This document shows, piece after piece, positions 49,452-58,221 of a DNA stretch of 64,000 bases (its first letter is position 1; each line of letters begins with the position of its first letter). The notes beneath the pieces are model-generated. The model had not been told where the DNA came from. It did no database searches and was given only the letters and a program-made list of their open reading frames with translations. The DNA comes from UBA7455 sp026713185 (GTDB lineage Bacteria; Pseudomonadota; Gammaproteobacteria; Pseudomonadales; Azotimanducaceae), in the NCBI GenBank assembly GCA_963665785.1, contig OY762456.1, positions 3,162,001 through 3,226,000 on the forward strand, written 5' to 3'. A program made the translations under genes and the position numbers.

Positions 49452-51323
49452 TTAACGGATGGTACCCATACCAAGGGCCGCTGGGTCATCGAAGGTGACC
49501 TGGCGAGCTACTTTGATACGGTGCATCACCGTCTGTTGATGCGCTGCGTGAGAAAGCGAATCCGGGATAAGCGGCTCCTGTCCCTGCTTTGGCGGTTTAT
49601 CAAAGCAGGTCATGTTGATCGTGGTCTGTTTCGGGCAGCCAGTGAAGGTGTTCCGCAGGGTGGTGTGATCACTCCGTGAACGCAAAAGGTAACTTTTCCC
49701 CTTGGTATCATCGTCAACGGTTTTAGGCGAGCCTTGATCACCGCCTTGCGGTCGTTGCGATAGCGGGATTGAATGACGAATAACGATGGTATCATCACCC
49801 ACCAACACCTCCTTGACCAAGAGTTGAACTATACGCTGTCGTTCCTGGATGTCCATGGTTTCGGCCACCGAACTCAACCGTGCCAGAAAGTCGGTCAGGG
49901 ATTCGGCAATCCGGAGATATCTTTCCCTGTTCTGCACGTGATCCACGACGGACTGCAATTCGCTATGAACTGCCTGCTCCTGGCGGCGCAATTCCGGCAT
50001 TCTTTCCCGCAATTCATCGATGGTAATCAGCGCCTCCTGATAAGCGCTTACCAGGCGGTCGATGCTCCTGCGGATATGGGCCAGCCGGCGATCGAGGTCT
50101 TGCGCGCGTTGCTGGTTCGGATCGGCGGCCCGCGCCGCCTCAAGACGCCTGTCGATCTCATTTTGCACCAGTGCCGGGTCCGCAAGCAGACGCAGGATTT
50201 CATGCCAGACGATCTCGTCGAGCAGGTCCTGGCGTACCGGGCGGTTGTCGCATACCGGTCCGTTGAGATGACGCCAGGCATCGGACCCGAGACAGCGGTA
50301 GTAGTGGATCTTGCGGGCGCTGGTCCGGGTCGAGGTGCGCGACAGCGCATAGCCACATTTCCGGCAGGACACCAATCCCTGCACAACGCTCGGTGTTATG
50401 GTCCGACGCGGCGCGTGGGTCTTGTTGTGTTCAAGCCGTTCTGCCGCCAGTGCGAAGGTCTCGGCACTGACAATGGCTGGTACCGGGATCTCGATCCAGT
50501 CTTCCCGCGGCCGCTCGTGTTGGGCGCTGTTGCGGTTCGCAGTCCCACCACGCAGGCGCAACGGGCGCGTGACCCGCTGCCGTGGCGCTCCCCGAGTCTT
50601 GCCGAAACAGGCCTTCCCCATGTATGCCGGGTTTCGCAGTACCCCCCAGACCGTCGAACGCTCCCAGCGCGAAGCACCGTTGCGTGTGGGAACCTTGCGT
50701 TCATTCAGTGCACGTGTGACCGCGCCGATGCTCATGTGGTCCGTCGTGTAGAACGCATAGATCTCGCGAACCACCGCAGCTTCCGCCGCGATAATCTCGT
50801 AATAGGCGGCCCGTTCCTCGCTTTTCTTGTGATACCGATAGCCATAAGGAGCGCCGCTCAGAACACTGACCTGACCCTGCCGTGCCCGATGACGCTTGCC
50901 GCGCCGCGAGCGCTCCAGAATCTGCGCCCGCTCATATTCTGCGATCATGCCCTGGAATTGCAGCACAAGATGATCTTCCGGCGTTGCGCTTGCCGGTGCC
51001 TTGACGAACACGGTGTCGACACCATGACGAGCCAGCTCTTCCATGAGCAGCACTTGATAGGCGTATTTCCGGCTCAATCGGTCCGGCGCGTACACCAGCA
51101 CCGCTTCCATGCGGCCTTCCGCCGCGAGGTCGCGAACCCGCTCCAGACCAGGCCGTTCCAGATAGGCACCGCTATACCCTTCGTCTTCAAAGATCATCTC
51201 CTCGGACACGGCGTAGCCGTGCTGCCGTGCAAAGCTGACCAGGGCTGCCGTCTGGCTGGCAATGGTGTTGTCGTCCTTCTGTTGATCCGACGAGACCCGT
51301 GCGTAAATCGCCGCGATTTGCAT
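49452..51323 (-). CDS. Large serine recombinase whose C-terminus is encoded by flanking intron sequence
   Basis: Large serine recombinase (623 residues from the ATG at 51323; AAGGAG upstream). Catalytic resolvase domain with IYARVSSDQQ (Ser ~11) and LVYAPDRLSRK; recombinase domain (GAPYGYRYHK); zinc ribbon CRKCGYAL ... CLGS...CDN; coiled coil and C-terminal region. The frame has no stop inside the element: it runs through the left terminal repeat (KSYLLR), across the GATC core and 72 residues into antisense maturase sequence. The last residues therefore depend on where the element sits. A full-length antisense frame (49773-51407 on +) is an artefact of high GC. Confidence 0.9.
   Translation of the reverse strand: MQIAAIYARVSSDQQKDDNTIASQTAALVSFARQHGYAVSEEMIFEDEGYSGAYLERPGLERVRDLAAEGRMEAVLVYAPDRLSRKYAYQVLLMEELARHGVDTVFVKAPASATPEDHLVLQFQGMIAEYERAQILERSRRGKRHRARQGQVSVLSGAPYGYRYHKKSEERAAYYEIIAAEAAVVREIYAFYTTDHMSIGAVTRALNERKVPTRNGASRWERSTVWGVLRNPAYMGKACFGKTRGAPRQRVTRPLRLRGGTANRNSAQHERPREDWIEIPVPAIVSAETFALAAERLEHNKTHAPRRTITPSVVQGLVSCRKCGYALSRTSTRTSARKIHYYRCLGSDAWRHLNGPVCDNRPVRQDLLDEIVWHEILRLLADPALVQNEIDRRLEAARAADPNQQRAQDLDRRLAHIRRSIDRLVSAYQEALITIDELRERMPELRRQEQAVHSELQSVVDHVQNRERYLRIAESLTDFLARLSSVAETMDIQERQRIVQLLVKEVLVGDDTIVIRHSIPLSQRPQGGDQGSPKTVDDDTKGKSYLLRSRSDHTTLRNTFTGCPKQTTINMTCFDKPPKQGQEPLIPDSLSHAAHQQTVMHRIKVARQVTFDDPAALGMGTIR
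49661..49697. other. Left junction (attL) of the serine-recombinase element
   Basis: Host half GGTGTGATC (49662-49670) joined to element half ACTCCGTGA followed by the 18-bp repeat at 49680-49697. With the right junction it implies an original target GGTGT-GATC-TCACC, symmetric around GATC. Confidence 0.75.
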
Positions 51324-51477
51324 CATCCTCTCCTTCGTGTTTCCCCTGCTCATCGATCACCCGCACAACATCCGGTGCCAGCATCTCGTAAGCCTGTTGC
51401 AGCTTGACCGGGAACAGGCGGTCGAAAGCGTGATCAAGTTCAACGGTACGCTGCTTTCCGGCCACACGCTCAGCCAT
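51187..51477 (-). CDS. Possible small accessory frame of the serine-recombinase element
   Basis: 96-residue frame starting at ATG 51477, overlapping the end of the upstream gene by 8 bases (ATGGCTGA). The first ~50 residues look protein-like (RTVELDHAFDRLFPVKLQQAY); the rest overlaps the start of the recombinase gene by 137 bases and looks less so. No family recognised. It fills the gap between the two clear genes in the same direction, so a real short protein is plausible but unproven. Confidence 0.4.
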   Translation of the reverse strand: MAERVAGKQRTVELDHAFDRLFPVKLQQAYEMLAPDVVRVIDEQGKHEGEDDANRGDLRTGLVGSTEGRQHHCQPDGSPGQLCTAARLRRVRGDDL

Positions 51478-51799
51478 GGCGACCGCTGCTGGACATGAAC
51501 TTGGACAGCGCTGCCGAGACAATCTCGCCGATCGTCCGGCCGCTGTTTTTCGAATAGGTGCGCAATGCTGCCGCGACACTGCCCGGAAGTTTCATCGTGA
51601 TCGGAACCAGGGCTTCGTGTATCGGTGCCGACTGGCTCATGTTGCCAGCTTCCTGTACATACCGATAGGCTTGGCGCTGTGACAAATCGAACTGTTGTGA
51701 AAGTAGTGTTACCGCTGCCGTCACATCGTGCCCCTGGGCAAGCAGCCCATAGGCAGCATTCAGCCGTTCTGATTTCTGTGCCTTTGATGAACGCGTCAT
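51470..51799 (-). CDS. HTH plus ribbon-helix-helix DNA-binding protein of the serine-recombinase element
   Basis: 109 residues. Residues ~10-50 form a helix-turn-helix-like segment (LLSQQFDLSQRQAYRYVQEA); residues ~65-105 fit a ribbon-helix-helix fold (ITMKLPGSVAAAL ... TIGEIVSAALSKF). It is the first gene of the element and reads toward the recombinase. It likely controls the recombinase promoter or its directionality; this is inferred from fold and position. Confidence 0.72.
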   Translation of the reverse strand: MTRSSKAQKSERLNAAYGLLAQGHDVTAAVTLLSQQFDLSQRQAYRYVQEAGNMSQSAPIHEALVPITMKLPGSVAAALRTYSKNSGRTIGEIVSAALSKFMSSSGRHG

Positions 51800-51878
51800 A
51801 TGTCATAAGAATATTACTGTTTGAGACGAAGATCAAGTGTTCTATGCTGCCGCCAGCCCTTAATTTGCCGTTCAAAGC

Positions 51879-51915
51879 AAAAGTTACCTTTTGCGTCTAT
51901 GCCGTGATCTCACCC
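51879..51915. other. Right junction (attR) of the serine-recombinase element
   Basis: Element half: 18-bp repeat at 51879-51896, 7 bases CTATGCC, then GTGATC (51904-51909). Host half: TCACCC from 51910. Joining the two element halves gives a 58-bp near-palindromic attP with GTGATCAC at its centre. Confidence 0.75.
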
Positions 51916-52772
51916 ATCCTATCCAATATCATGCTCCATGAGTTTGATGAGTATCTGGAAGCAAAATACCTGAACAAGAAGGCCCGAAAGGACCGCTGGG
52001 CATGGAACTTCGGTATACAGAACGGTCGACCCATTACGATTCGAGAGAATCGCCAATGGAAACCGGCTGTTTCCTATTGCCGATATGCCGATGACTTTGT
52101 CGTCATCGTCAAGGGAACGAAGCACCATGCTGAGGCCGTTCGTGAGCAATGCCGTTCATTCCTAGAGGGTAAACTGAATCTGACGTTGAATATGGAGAAA
52201 ACCCATATCACGCACGTCAATGACGGTTTTACCTTCCTGGGTCACCGGATTGTTCGCAAACGAGGGCCTCGTGGCACGATGCGCCCGGTATCGACTATCC
52301 CCAACGAGAAGAGTCGAGGGTTGGCACACAAGCTGACCGCGCAACTCTCTGGCAACCACCACTTGAATAAAATCGACATGGTGGAATCGCTGAACCGGCA
52401 ACTGGCGGGTTGGGCGAACTTCTATCAGTACACGGACTACTCAGCCCACGTGTTCCGACATCTGGATCATATCGTGTTCTGGAAACTGGCACACTGGTTG
52501 GCACGTAAGTACCGGGTACCGATCAAGTCACTGATGCGACATCATGTGAAGCGACCGGCTGAAGGGCTTGCCAAATCTTGGTACCTCTTCGGCCGGAGTG
52601 GTCATGGGGCTTTGTGCAGGATTGCTTTGCGTCGGCTGGTTACCAGCCCCAAGCAGCAGTTCAGGTGGCGGAATCCACCCGGCAATCCCTATCTGCTGTT
52701 AGACCCTGGCCGCAAAACACTGACTTCACGATACCGCGAAGTCGCCATGGCTACGAGCCATGCCTGAATGGA

Positions 52773-52857
52773 GAGCCGTATGCGCTGAGAGGCGCACGTA
52801 CGGTTCGGAGAGGAGAGGCAGAGAAATAGTTCGACTACGCTCTGCCTCTTACTCTAC
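52773..52857 (+). ncRNA. Group II intron domains V and VI
   Basis: Domain V (52773-52806) begins GAGCCGTATGCG and ends GCACGTACGGTTC, the catalytic hairpin with its AGC-type triad region. Domain VI pairs AGAGGCAGAG (52814-52823) with CTCTGCCTCT (52840-52849); A52851, seven bases from the 3' end, is the likely branch point. Both look intact, so the ribozyme core at this end may still be functional. Confidence 0.9.
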
Positions 52858-54407
52858 CCATAAGGCTTCTCCGGGTTGGCGATCTCACCGGCGAGCCCTC
52901 CATCTTTGAAAATTTCACCAAGGAGGCTCGCAAGCTCTAGCCATTTGGTATCTGCCCCACTCTGGCGCACATCCAAGGCAAGCTTTGCCAAATTTCCAAG
53001 TGTTTCAATCTCGGCTTTTAACTCAGAAATACTGCGTGCTGCCGTTGCTTGATCGAAGATCTCTGCTTCTGTTCCCTCAACTTCATTCTCAGGCGCCTCA
53101 TCAAGATCCTCGAGCTCTTCTGAATCAAGTTCCGTCTCTTCCAAAGCAAAGATACTCGCAACCAGTCCTTGACGTTGCAAAACTTCCAACTCGGTTAATC
53201 GGTTTTCCAGACGCTCGCGGCGACGACGTAATGATCGATAGATAGCTTCCGGTGAAGATGCAAGCCGTCGTTGCAAAATGGTCAGAGCAAAGCCGACGGT
53301 ACCCGCCCGCTTATTGTTTTCCAGCGCCTCGACACGATTAAATTCTTCTCGCACATAATCAGTAACGGCTTTATACAAGTGGGCTTCTGCCGCTGAAAGT
53401 TTGTAGGGAATCGTGTATGCAATGCGCTCCGGGAACAGATGTGTGCCGTCAAACTTATGCAGATTCTCTTTGACCATGCGTCGCATGAGATCAGACACAT
53501 CGACAGCATGAACGCCATCACGGAATCGCCCCTCGAATCGATCACCGTCAAGCAGCGCCATAAAGAGTTGGAAATCCGCTTCTTTGCCGTTATGCGGAGT
53601 GGCCGTCATCAGCAGAAAATGGCGCGTGAGGGTCGATAACAGTTGGCCCAGACGGTAGCGTTTGGTGTACTTGACTTCGCCGCCAAAGAAAGTTGCCGAC
53701 ATTTTGTGCGCTTCGTCACACACGATGAGGTCCCAACGACAATCAGGCGCCTGTAACTTTTGTTGCACATCTTCGTTCCGCGAGAGCTTGTCCAGCCGGG
53801 CAATGATGAGGTTGGTTTCCAAAAACCAGTTTCCCGTACGTGCAGCCTCCAGATTGTCGTTAGTCAAAATCTCAAAAGGCAACTGGAACCGGCGAAACAA
53901 CTCATCCTGCCACTGTTCCGCAAGACTGCCGGGACAGACAATCAGACAACGCTGAAGATCGCCGCGCACGATCAACTCCTTGATAAGGAGCCCTGCCATA
54001 ATGGTCTTGCCTGCACCCGGATCATCGGCAAGCAGAAAACGAAGCGGTTGCCGGGGCAACATGGATTCATAAACCGCTGTAATCTGATGTGGCAGTGGCT
54101 CGACAATAGAGGTGTGGACAGCCAGTAGTGGATCAAAAAGATGGGCAAGCCGGATTCGCCATGCTTCGGAAACCAGCCGAAACAACTCACCGTCTCCGTC
54201 AAAGCTCCATGGATGGCCGATGTCAACGATCTCCAGCCTGGATTCGTCAGCGCGGTACAGAAGCTCATTAGCGAGATTCCCTGCTGCTGTCTTGTAGGTC
54301 AGTTCAAGTGCTTCGGACCCGAACCACTGTACGCTGACAACGGTCACTAATCCGTCAGACAGAATGCCTCGTAACGTTGCATCGGCCTGGAGATCTTCCA
54401 GCTTCAT
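52858..54407 (-). pseudogene. 5' part of the split DEAD/SNF2-type helicase
   Basis: First part (516 codons plus two bases) of the helicase interrupted by the group II intron. It has the first RecA domain: P-loop LADDPGAGKTIMAGLL (residues ~126-141), CPGSLAEQW (Ia), VCDEAHK (DEAH box at 231-234) and LMTATPHNGKE (III), then a helical insert. Read alone it stops at a TAG (52854-52856) contributed by the intron. Joined to 46253-48341 it restores a 1,212-residue protein. Helicases of this kind with DUF3883 occur beside DUF1156 methylases and DUF499 ATPases in reported or predicted phage-defence loci. Confidence 0.92.
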
Positions 54408-54628
54408 GTTGTTCTTCTGATACCACGAAAATTCGTGAACAGGCCGGATTAGACGTTATTGACAGCAGGGGGTCAAGCACATTGAGGCAGACCGATACAG
54501 GTCTGACGGTTGCCTGTTCCTCATGTACCTCACATCTCCAACTAATGGAGTAGCCAGTTAGTAATTCCAATATTTTCAGGATCGTTGACAGATTCTTGTG
54601 CGATCAAATCATAACTATCCAATATATG

Positions 54629-56965
54629 TCAGGTTACTTTAGAAGTTTCCTTCCTCGCGTTTTCTTCAATCTTTTCACGTATATCGGCCGCCACCTCTAA
54701 TACTTCAGCCGGTGCACGCGCCTTTTCGCCAGCACGCTGACGGAGGGCGACAAGGAAAGGTCCGAAGGCATTGGACTTATCTGGATCACTGGACAGGAGA
54801 TTGATAAGGTCTTGCTCCAAGACACCAGCGGTGATCAAATCGAACAGGCACTCAATCATCATATTAATCATTTTCGGATCTCCAGGTACGAAACCTTCAT
54901 ACACTGAGCGGAACGTGTCCAAACCTGCCTGGTTATTTCCTTGAACAAGCAGTGCCTTCGTTCTTATCCAACTTGTGTGCCATTTAATTTCAATTTTATC
55001 ATTGTCTGAAAGAGAGCCAATTCTTCGTTCGATCTCATCACATGTGTGTAGAGATTCTTCCGCGTAATCGAGGTAAATTTGCATATCACCTTTGTTTGCC
55101 AACGCTTTGACGCCCTGTTCCTGAATCTCTGGCGAATCACTGGAGCCCACCCCGTTGCGGGCTACCTTCGCCTCTTCATGCTCGCCTAGATGTATCAAAG
55201 ATACTCCCTTGTTGACCAATGCCCTGACGATCATCTCCTGAATCTTCACTACACTGCTTTCTCCATAGAGCTCTATCATCTCATCGCAGGCTGCTAACGC
55301 CGACTCATGCTGTCCTGAACACCCCAGTACAAATACTTTGTTGCCTAATGTCCTGACGACCTGCACTTGAATCTCCAATTCATTGCTTCTACCAAACTGC
55401 TCAATCACCTCATTATAAGTCGCAATCGCTGCTTCTAACTCGCCAGATTTCCCTTGCTCAACTCCCTTGTTAACCAACGCCCTGACTATCTGTAACTGGA
55501 TCTCATTTGAATAACTTTTTTTAGAGTTGTCGGCCGACTCATCCCTCACTTCATTCGTAGATTCATACTGCCCGGATGGCTCCATGGCCACTACCTTGTT
55601 AGACCAATTGTCGTACTCATCAATTGCAGCATCTGCCTTTTTAAATATCCTATTGATATCAGGTTGCGTCATGTTGGAGAAGACATTGCCAATTTGCGGT
55701 ATTTCAGCTATTGCCATCTCAATTCCCTGTCGAATGATTGGTGACTGAGCCGCCTCAGAAATAAATCTGCCAGACAACTCGGCCAACTCATCTTCCATGT
55801 AGAAGACTGTCATAAACTGGATCAGATTTTGTACCAGTGAAGCTTCATCACGTTCACGCCGCAATTTGTAGTAAATGCTGTAGAGACGCTCAGTAGCAGT
55901 GTATAGCCGCTTCTTGCCACTGCCTTCCACAATAACCGCGCCACGGTCAATGAGTCGACCGAGAAGTGACGATACAGTACGGATATCCATACGGGCTCGC
56001 GCCGCGATCTCGTTGCTGCTTGACATCTGCCAGAGGTCGATCACCGCGAGATAGACGCGGCGTTCCTTAGGCGCGATATTTTCCAAATGACCACGGAAAT
56101 ATTCGCTGTGGTCGTCAATCATCTGCACAAGGTTTCCCAGCAACTCACGCAAGGACTGGTGATGTGCAAACTCAGCGATGATGACCAGCAGACGCGGACT
56201 GCCGCCGGTCAATATCTTCAGTGGCTTAATCTCTCGTCCCTTTTTCTCATCACCGCTAACGACTTGCCATAAGCGACCACAAGCCTCTGTATCCAGTGGT
56301 TCCAGATAAAGGCTTCGAAACAACTCAAAGAAGGGCTGGTTCACATCATCCAGTCCCTTGAAACGACTGGTTGCAGTAGCCAGCAAGATGATCCCGGGTT
56401 CACATTGTAGAACCTCACGAAGTTTCCAGCCAAAATCGTTGTCCACACTCTCACATAACGATTGCAGGTTCTCGACCATAAGGACGAGTTTCTTGCCCAC
56501 CCGGTCGGTCGCCGCCAGGACAGCGGAGCGGGCATGCTGTTCAATCGCCGAATCACGCCAGCGACCGGCCAGAGCGGCGTACGCTGCCTGCAGATCTTGA
56601 GCGAAACCAGGATCATGCGCCGCGGTCTCCCTGGCGAGATGGAACAGTGTTTCGAGCCAGAAGTCTGCCATAGTGAATATCTCCTGGCTCTCTTCCATAA
56701 ACCGTACCGGAAATAAACGCTTAGAGAGTTCTTCATCGGTCCGCAACTCCGCAGCAACACGCGCCAACAGCATGGTCTTTCCCCTTCCACGAGGCGCAAC
56801 TACCAGAATATGCTGGCAAGATGGTGAATCAATATTCCCGCGCACGACTTCAAGCGCAATATCGAGTTCTTTATTTCTGACCACGAACTGTCGCGTCACC
56901 TCCTCGTCAGACTGGAATGTCCCCGGATTGAACTTGCGGACCGGCTTATAGCGCGATTCGTTCAT
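54629..56965 (-). CDS. P-loop ATPase with winged helix and TPR repeats
   Basis: 778 residues. AAA/STAND-like NTPase domain with P-loop VAPRGRGKT (residues ~57-65) and Walker B-like LVLMVENLQSL. A winged-helix-like segment follows near 320-370 (SSNEIAARARMDIRTVSSLLGRLIDRGAV), and at about 485-650 there are four ~42-residue TPR-type repeats (IVRALVNKGVEQGKSGELEAA type). The architecture of NTPase, winged helix and repeats resembles STAND sensors. Its start overlaps the stop of the 415-residue ATPase by 4 bases. Function not known; a sensor role in the island is inferred. Confidence 0.8.
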   Translation of the reverse strand: MNESRYKPVRKFNPGTFQSDEEVTRQFVVRNKELDIALEVVRGNIDSPSCQHILVVAPRGRGKTMLLARVAAELRTDEELSKRLFPVRFMEESQEIFTMADFWLETLFHLARETAAHDPGFAQDLQAAYAALAGRWRDSAIEQHARSAVLAATDRVGKKLVLMVENLQSLCESVDNDFGWKLREVLQCEPGIILLATATSRFKGLDDVNQPFFELFRSLYLEPLDTEACGRLWQVVSGDEKKGREIKPLKILTGGSPRLLVIIAEFAHHQSLRELLGNLVQMIDDHSEYFRGHLENIAPKERRVYLAVIDLWQMSSSNEIAARARMDIRTVSSLLGRLIDRGAVIVEGSGKKRLYTATERLYSIYYKLRRERDEASLVQNLIQFMTVFYMEDELAELSGRFISEAAQSPIIRQGIEMAIAEIPQIGNVFSNMTQPDINRIFKKADAAIDEYDNWSNKVVAMEPSGQYESTNEVRDESADNSKKSYSNEIQLQIVRALVNKGVEQGKSGELEAAIATYNEVIEQFGRSNELEIQVQVVRTLGNKVFVLGCSGQHESALAACDEMIELYGESSVVKIQEMIVRALVNKGVSLIHLGEHEEAKVARNGVGSSDSPEIQEQGVKALANKGDMQIYLDYAEESLHTCDEIERRIGSLSDNDKIEIKWHTSWIRTKALLVQGNNQAGLDTFRSVYEGFVPGDPKMINMMIECLFDLITAGVLEQDLINLLSSDPDKSNAFGPFLVALRQRAGEKARAPAEVLEVAADIREKIEENARKETSKVT

Positions 56966-58209
56966 TGTCCCGACCCCTGTTGCATGTCATTAAAACTACG
57001 GCTTTCGAAGGGTACGTAGTGATCGCGGAACCGTGCCTTCCACCAGTCCTGCAGTAACCGTGATGGGAAGCTGTAGCCATTGTCGCCAGCTTTGAGATAG
57101 CCATCATGCACCAGACATTCCAGTACGTCCGTCACGCGTTCCTCTAAATCGTCGATCATCCTGGAGTATTGTCGATCAAGGCAGCGCCGCGCCGAGGCTG
57201 TGAAGTAGTCCTGGATAGAAGCCTCTGCAAGGATCTCCATGGCAATGGTGTGACTTTGTTCATCATCCAGCGCTTCTTTGAGACGAGTCACGTAGTGTAC
57301 GAGGTCGTTCTGCCCCGAAGGTCCGAGAAGTGCAGTTTGGTAGACTTCATTAACATCCCCCACTATCACCTCGTCCCGGTTATGCATGGTGGCAAAATCC
57401 TGTAAACGTGCAAAGAAGGACTGTACATGGTGTGGAATGCCTGTACCGAGAGCTTCGTAGACAGCATTTGCGACACCAGGACCGACTTGTAGATTGTAGT
57501 TTGATGCGAGTTGTTCGAAACACGCAACGCTCACTTCGCGGTCCCAGGGTTCCAGACGAAAGGGATAAAGGTGGTTGATACGGTCAGGTATACCGAGCCG
57601 CCGTACGAGAGGGTCAAGTCCGATGCTGCCGGATACGATGAGGACCAGGGAACCGTCATTGATGTTTTGAATTACACTGCGCATCCAGCTCAAAAACTCG
57701 TCAACATGTTTTTCACCATCGGTCTGATGGAGTATTCGCTTGAGGAAGATCGGCAACTCATCGATGACAAGAAATACCCGTTTATCGTGCTCAGCGCAGT
57801 CACGGAGTAATTTTTCCCCGTGTCGCCGCCAGTTACGACTATCAAGTCCGGCACGGAATTTCACACTAAAATCATATGCACTGACCTCATCAATGTGGTC
57901 GCTGAACCAACGCTTCGTCTCAGTAGCAATACGCGATGAAATCGCATGAATCGGGTGTACCGCTTTCGCCATCTCTGAGATAACATCCTCAGCACATTTC
58001 GCACCCTCGACATCTGTGAACAGGAAGACCCAACCTTCGTCTTTCAGACGCTGTCCGAGTTCTTGGACAATACTGGTCTTTCCCATGCGCCGCTGTCCGG
58101 TGAGTAGCACATGATTACCTTCCAGGACCCTACTTTTCAGTATCCGCAACTCAGTCTCGCGGTCGAAAAAGTCATCGCCGCTCACCCAGCGTCCAGTGGA
58201 TAATTCCAT
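56962..58209 (-). CDS. AAA-type ATPase of the archaeal-ATPase/MNS kind
   Basis: 415 residues. It begins with the family motif DDFFDRETELRIL, then P-loop LLTGQRRMGKTS (~35-46), Walker B VFLVIDELPIFL, and a sensor region ending in a winged-helix-like part (DVLECLVHDGYLKAGDNGYSF). Similar ATPases act with partner effector or TPR proteins. It is coupled to the next gene by ATGA and is first in the island operon, directly behind the repeat-rich region at 58222-58324. Confidence 0.82.
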   Translation of the reverse strand: MELSTGRWVSGDDFFDRETELRILKSRVLEGNHVLLTGQRRMGKTSIVQELGQRLKDEGWVFLFTDVEGAKCAEDVISEMAKAVHPIHAISSRIATETKRWFSDHIDEVSAYDFSVKFRAGLDSRNWRRHGEKLLRDCAEHDKRVFLVIDELPIFLKRILHQTDGEKHVDEFLSWMRSVIQNINDGSLVLIVSGSIGLDPLVRRLGIPDRINHLYPFRLEPWDREVSVACFEQLASNYNLQVGPGVANAVYEALGTGIPHHVQSFFARLQDFATMHNRDEVIVGDVNEVYQTALLGPSGQNDLVHYVTRLKEALDDEQSHTIAMEILAEASIQDYFTASARRCLDRQYSRMIDDLEERVTDVLECLVHDGYLKAGDNGYSFPSRLLQDWWKARFRDHYVPFESRSFNDMQQGSGQ

Positions 58210-58221
58210 GATTCTGCCTTA

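Larger units (their letters stand above)
49671..51909 (-). mobile_element. 2,239-bp serine-recombinase element inserted in the maturase gene
   Basis: Both junctions share GTGATC (49665-49670 and 51904-51909). Near the ends are perfect 18-bp inverted repeats, ACGCAAAAGGTAACTTTT at 49680-49697 and its complement at 51879-51896, each exactly 7 bases from a GATCAC. Contents, all on the minus strand: an HTH/ribbon-helix-helix gene, a small overlapping frame and a large serine recombinase. By eye it is much richer in GC than the surroundings, which suggests a foreign origin. Removing it restores the maturase frame exactly. Confidence 0.9.
49002..52767 (+). pseudogene. Group II intron reverse transcriptase/maturase split by a serine-recombinase element
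   Basis: 5' part 49002-49670 (223 codons, TTG start behind AAAGAGGTGAAG) and 3' part 51910-52767. Joined at the shared GTGATC they give 508 residues, a normal group II protein. The 5' part has RT motifs up to SEGVPQGGVI; the 3' part supplies SPILSNI, the catalytic YADD (YCRYADDFVVIV), and the maturase X domain (LNRQLAGWANFYQY). No HNH endonuclease domain is visible. As it stands the first half ends three codons after the insertion (TGA 49677-49679), so the intron has lost its own protein. Confidence 0.93.
48342..52857 (+). mobile_element. Group II intron, antisense to the helicase gene, itself carrying an inserted element
   Basis: The 5' end is GTGCGCCCAG at 48342, the classical group II start. 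The 3' end is CTCTAC at 52852-52857, followed by the exon base CCATAAGG. Domain V is intact at 52773-52806. Total 4,516 bases, of which 2,239 are the serine-recombinase element, leaving a normal 2,277-base intron. Boundaries are confirmed by the host gene: the helicase codon GGT is completed across the joint. The intron lies on the strand opposite to the helicase transcript, so it cannot splice out of that message and the insertion disrupts the gene. Confidence 0.92.

Noticed and set aside
49773..51407. 544-residue plus-strand open frame
   Set aside because: It is antisense to the serine recombinase, has no recognisable domain and arises from high GC.
49665..51909. GTGATC at both junctions as a 6-bp target duplication made by a transposase
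   Set aside because: The element encodes a large serine recombinase, and both reconstructed sites are symmetric around GATC, which fits conservative site-specific recombination better.
48342..52857. Intron that could splice out and restore helicase expression
   Set aside because: The intron's strand is opposite to the helicase transcript, so the ribozyme is not present in that message, and its maturase is broken.
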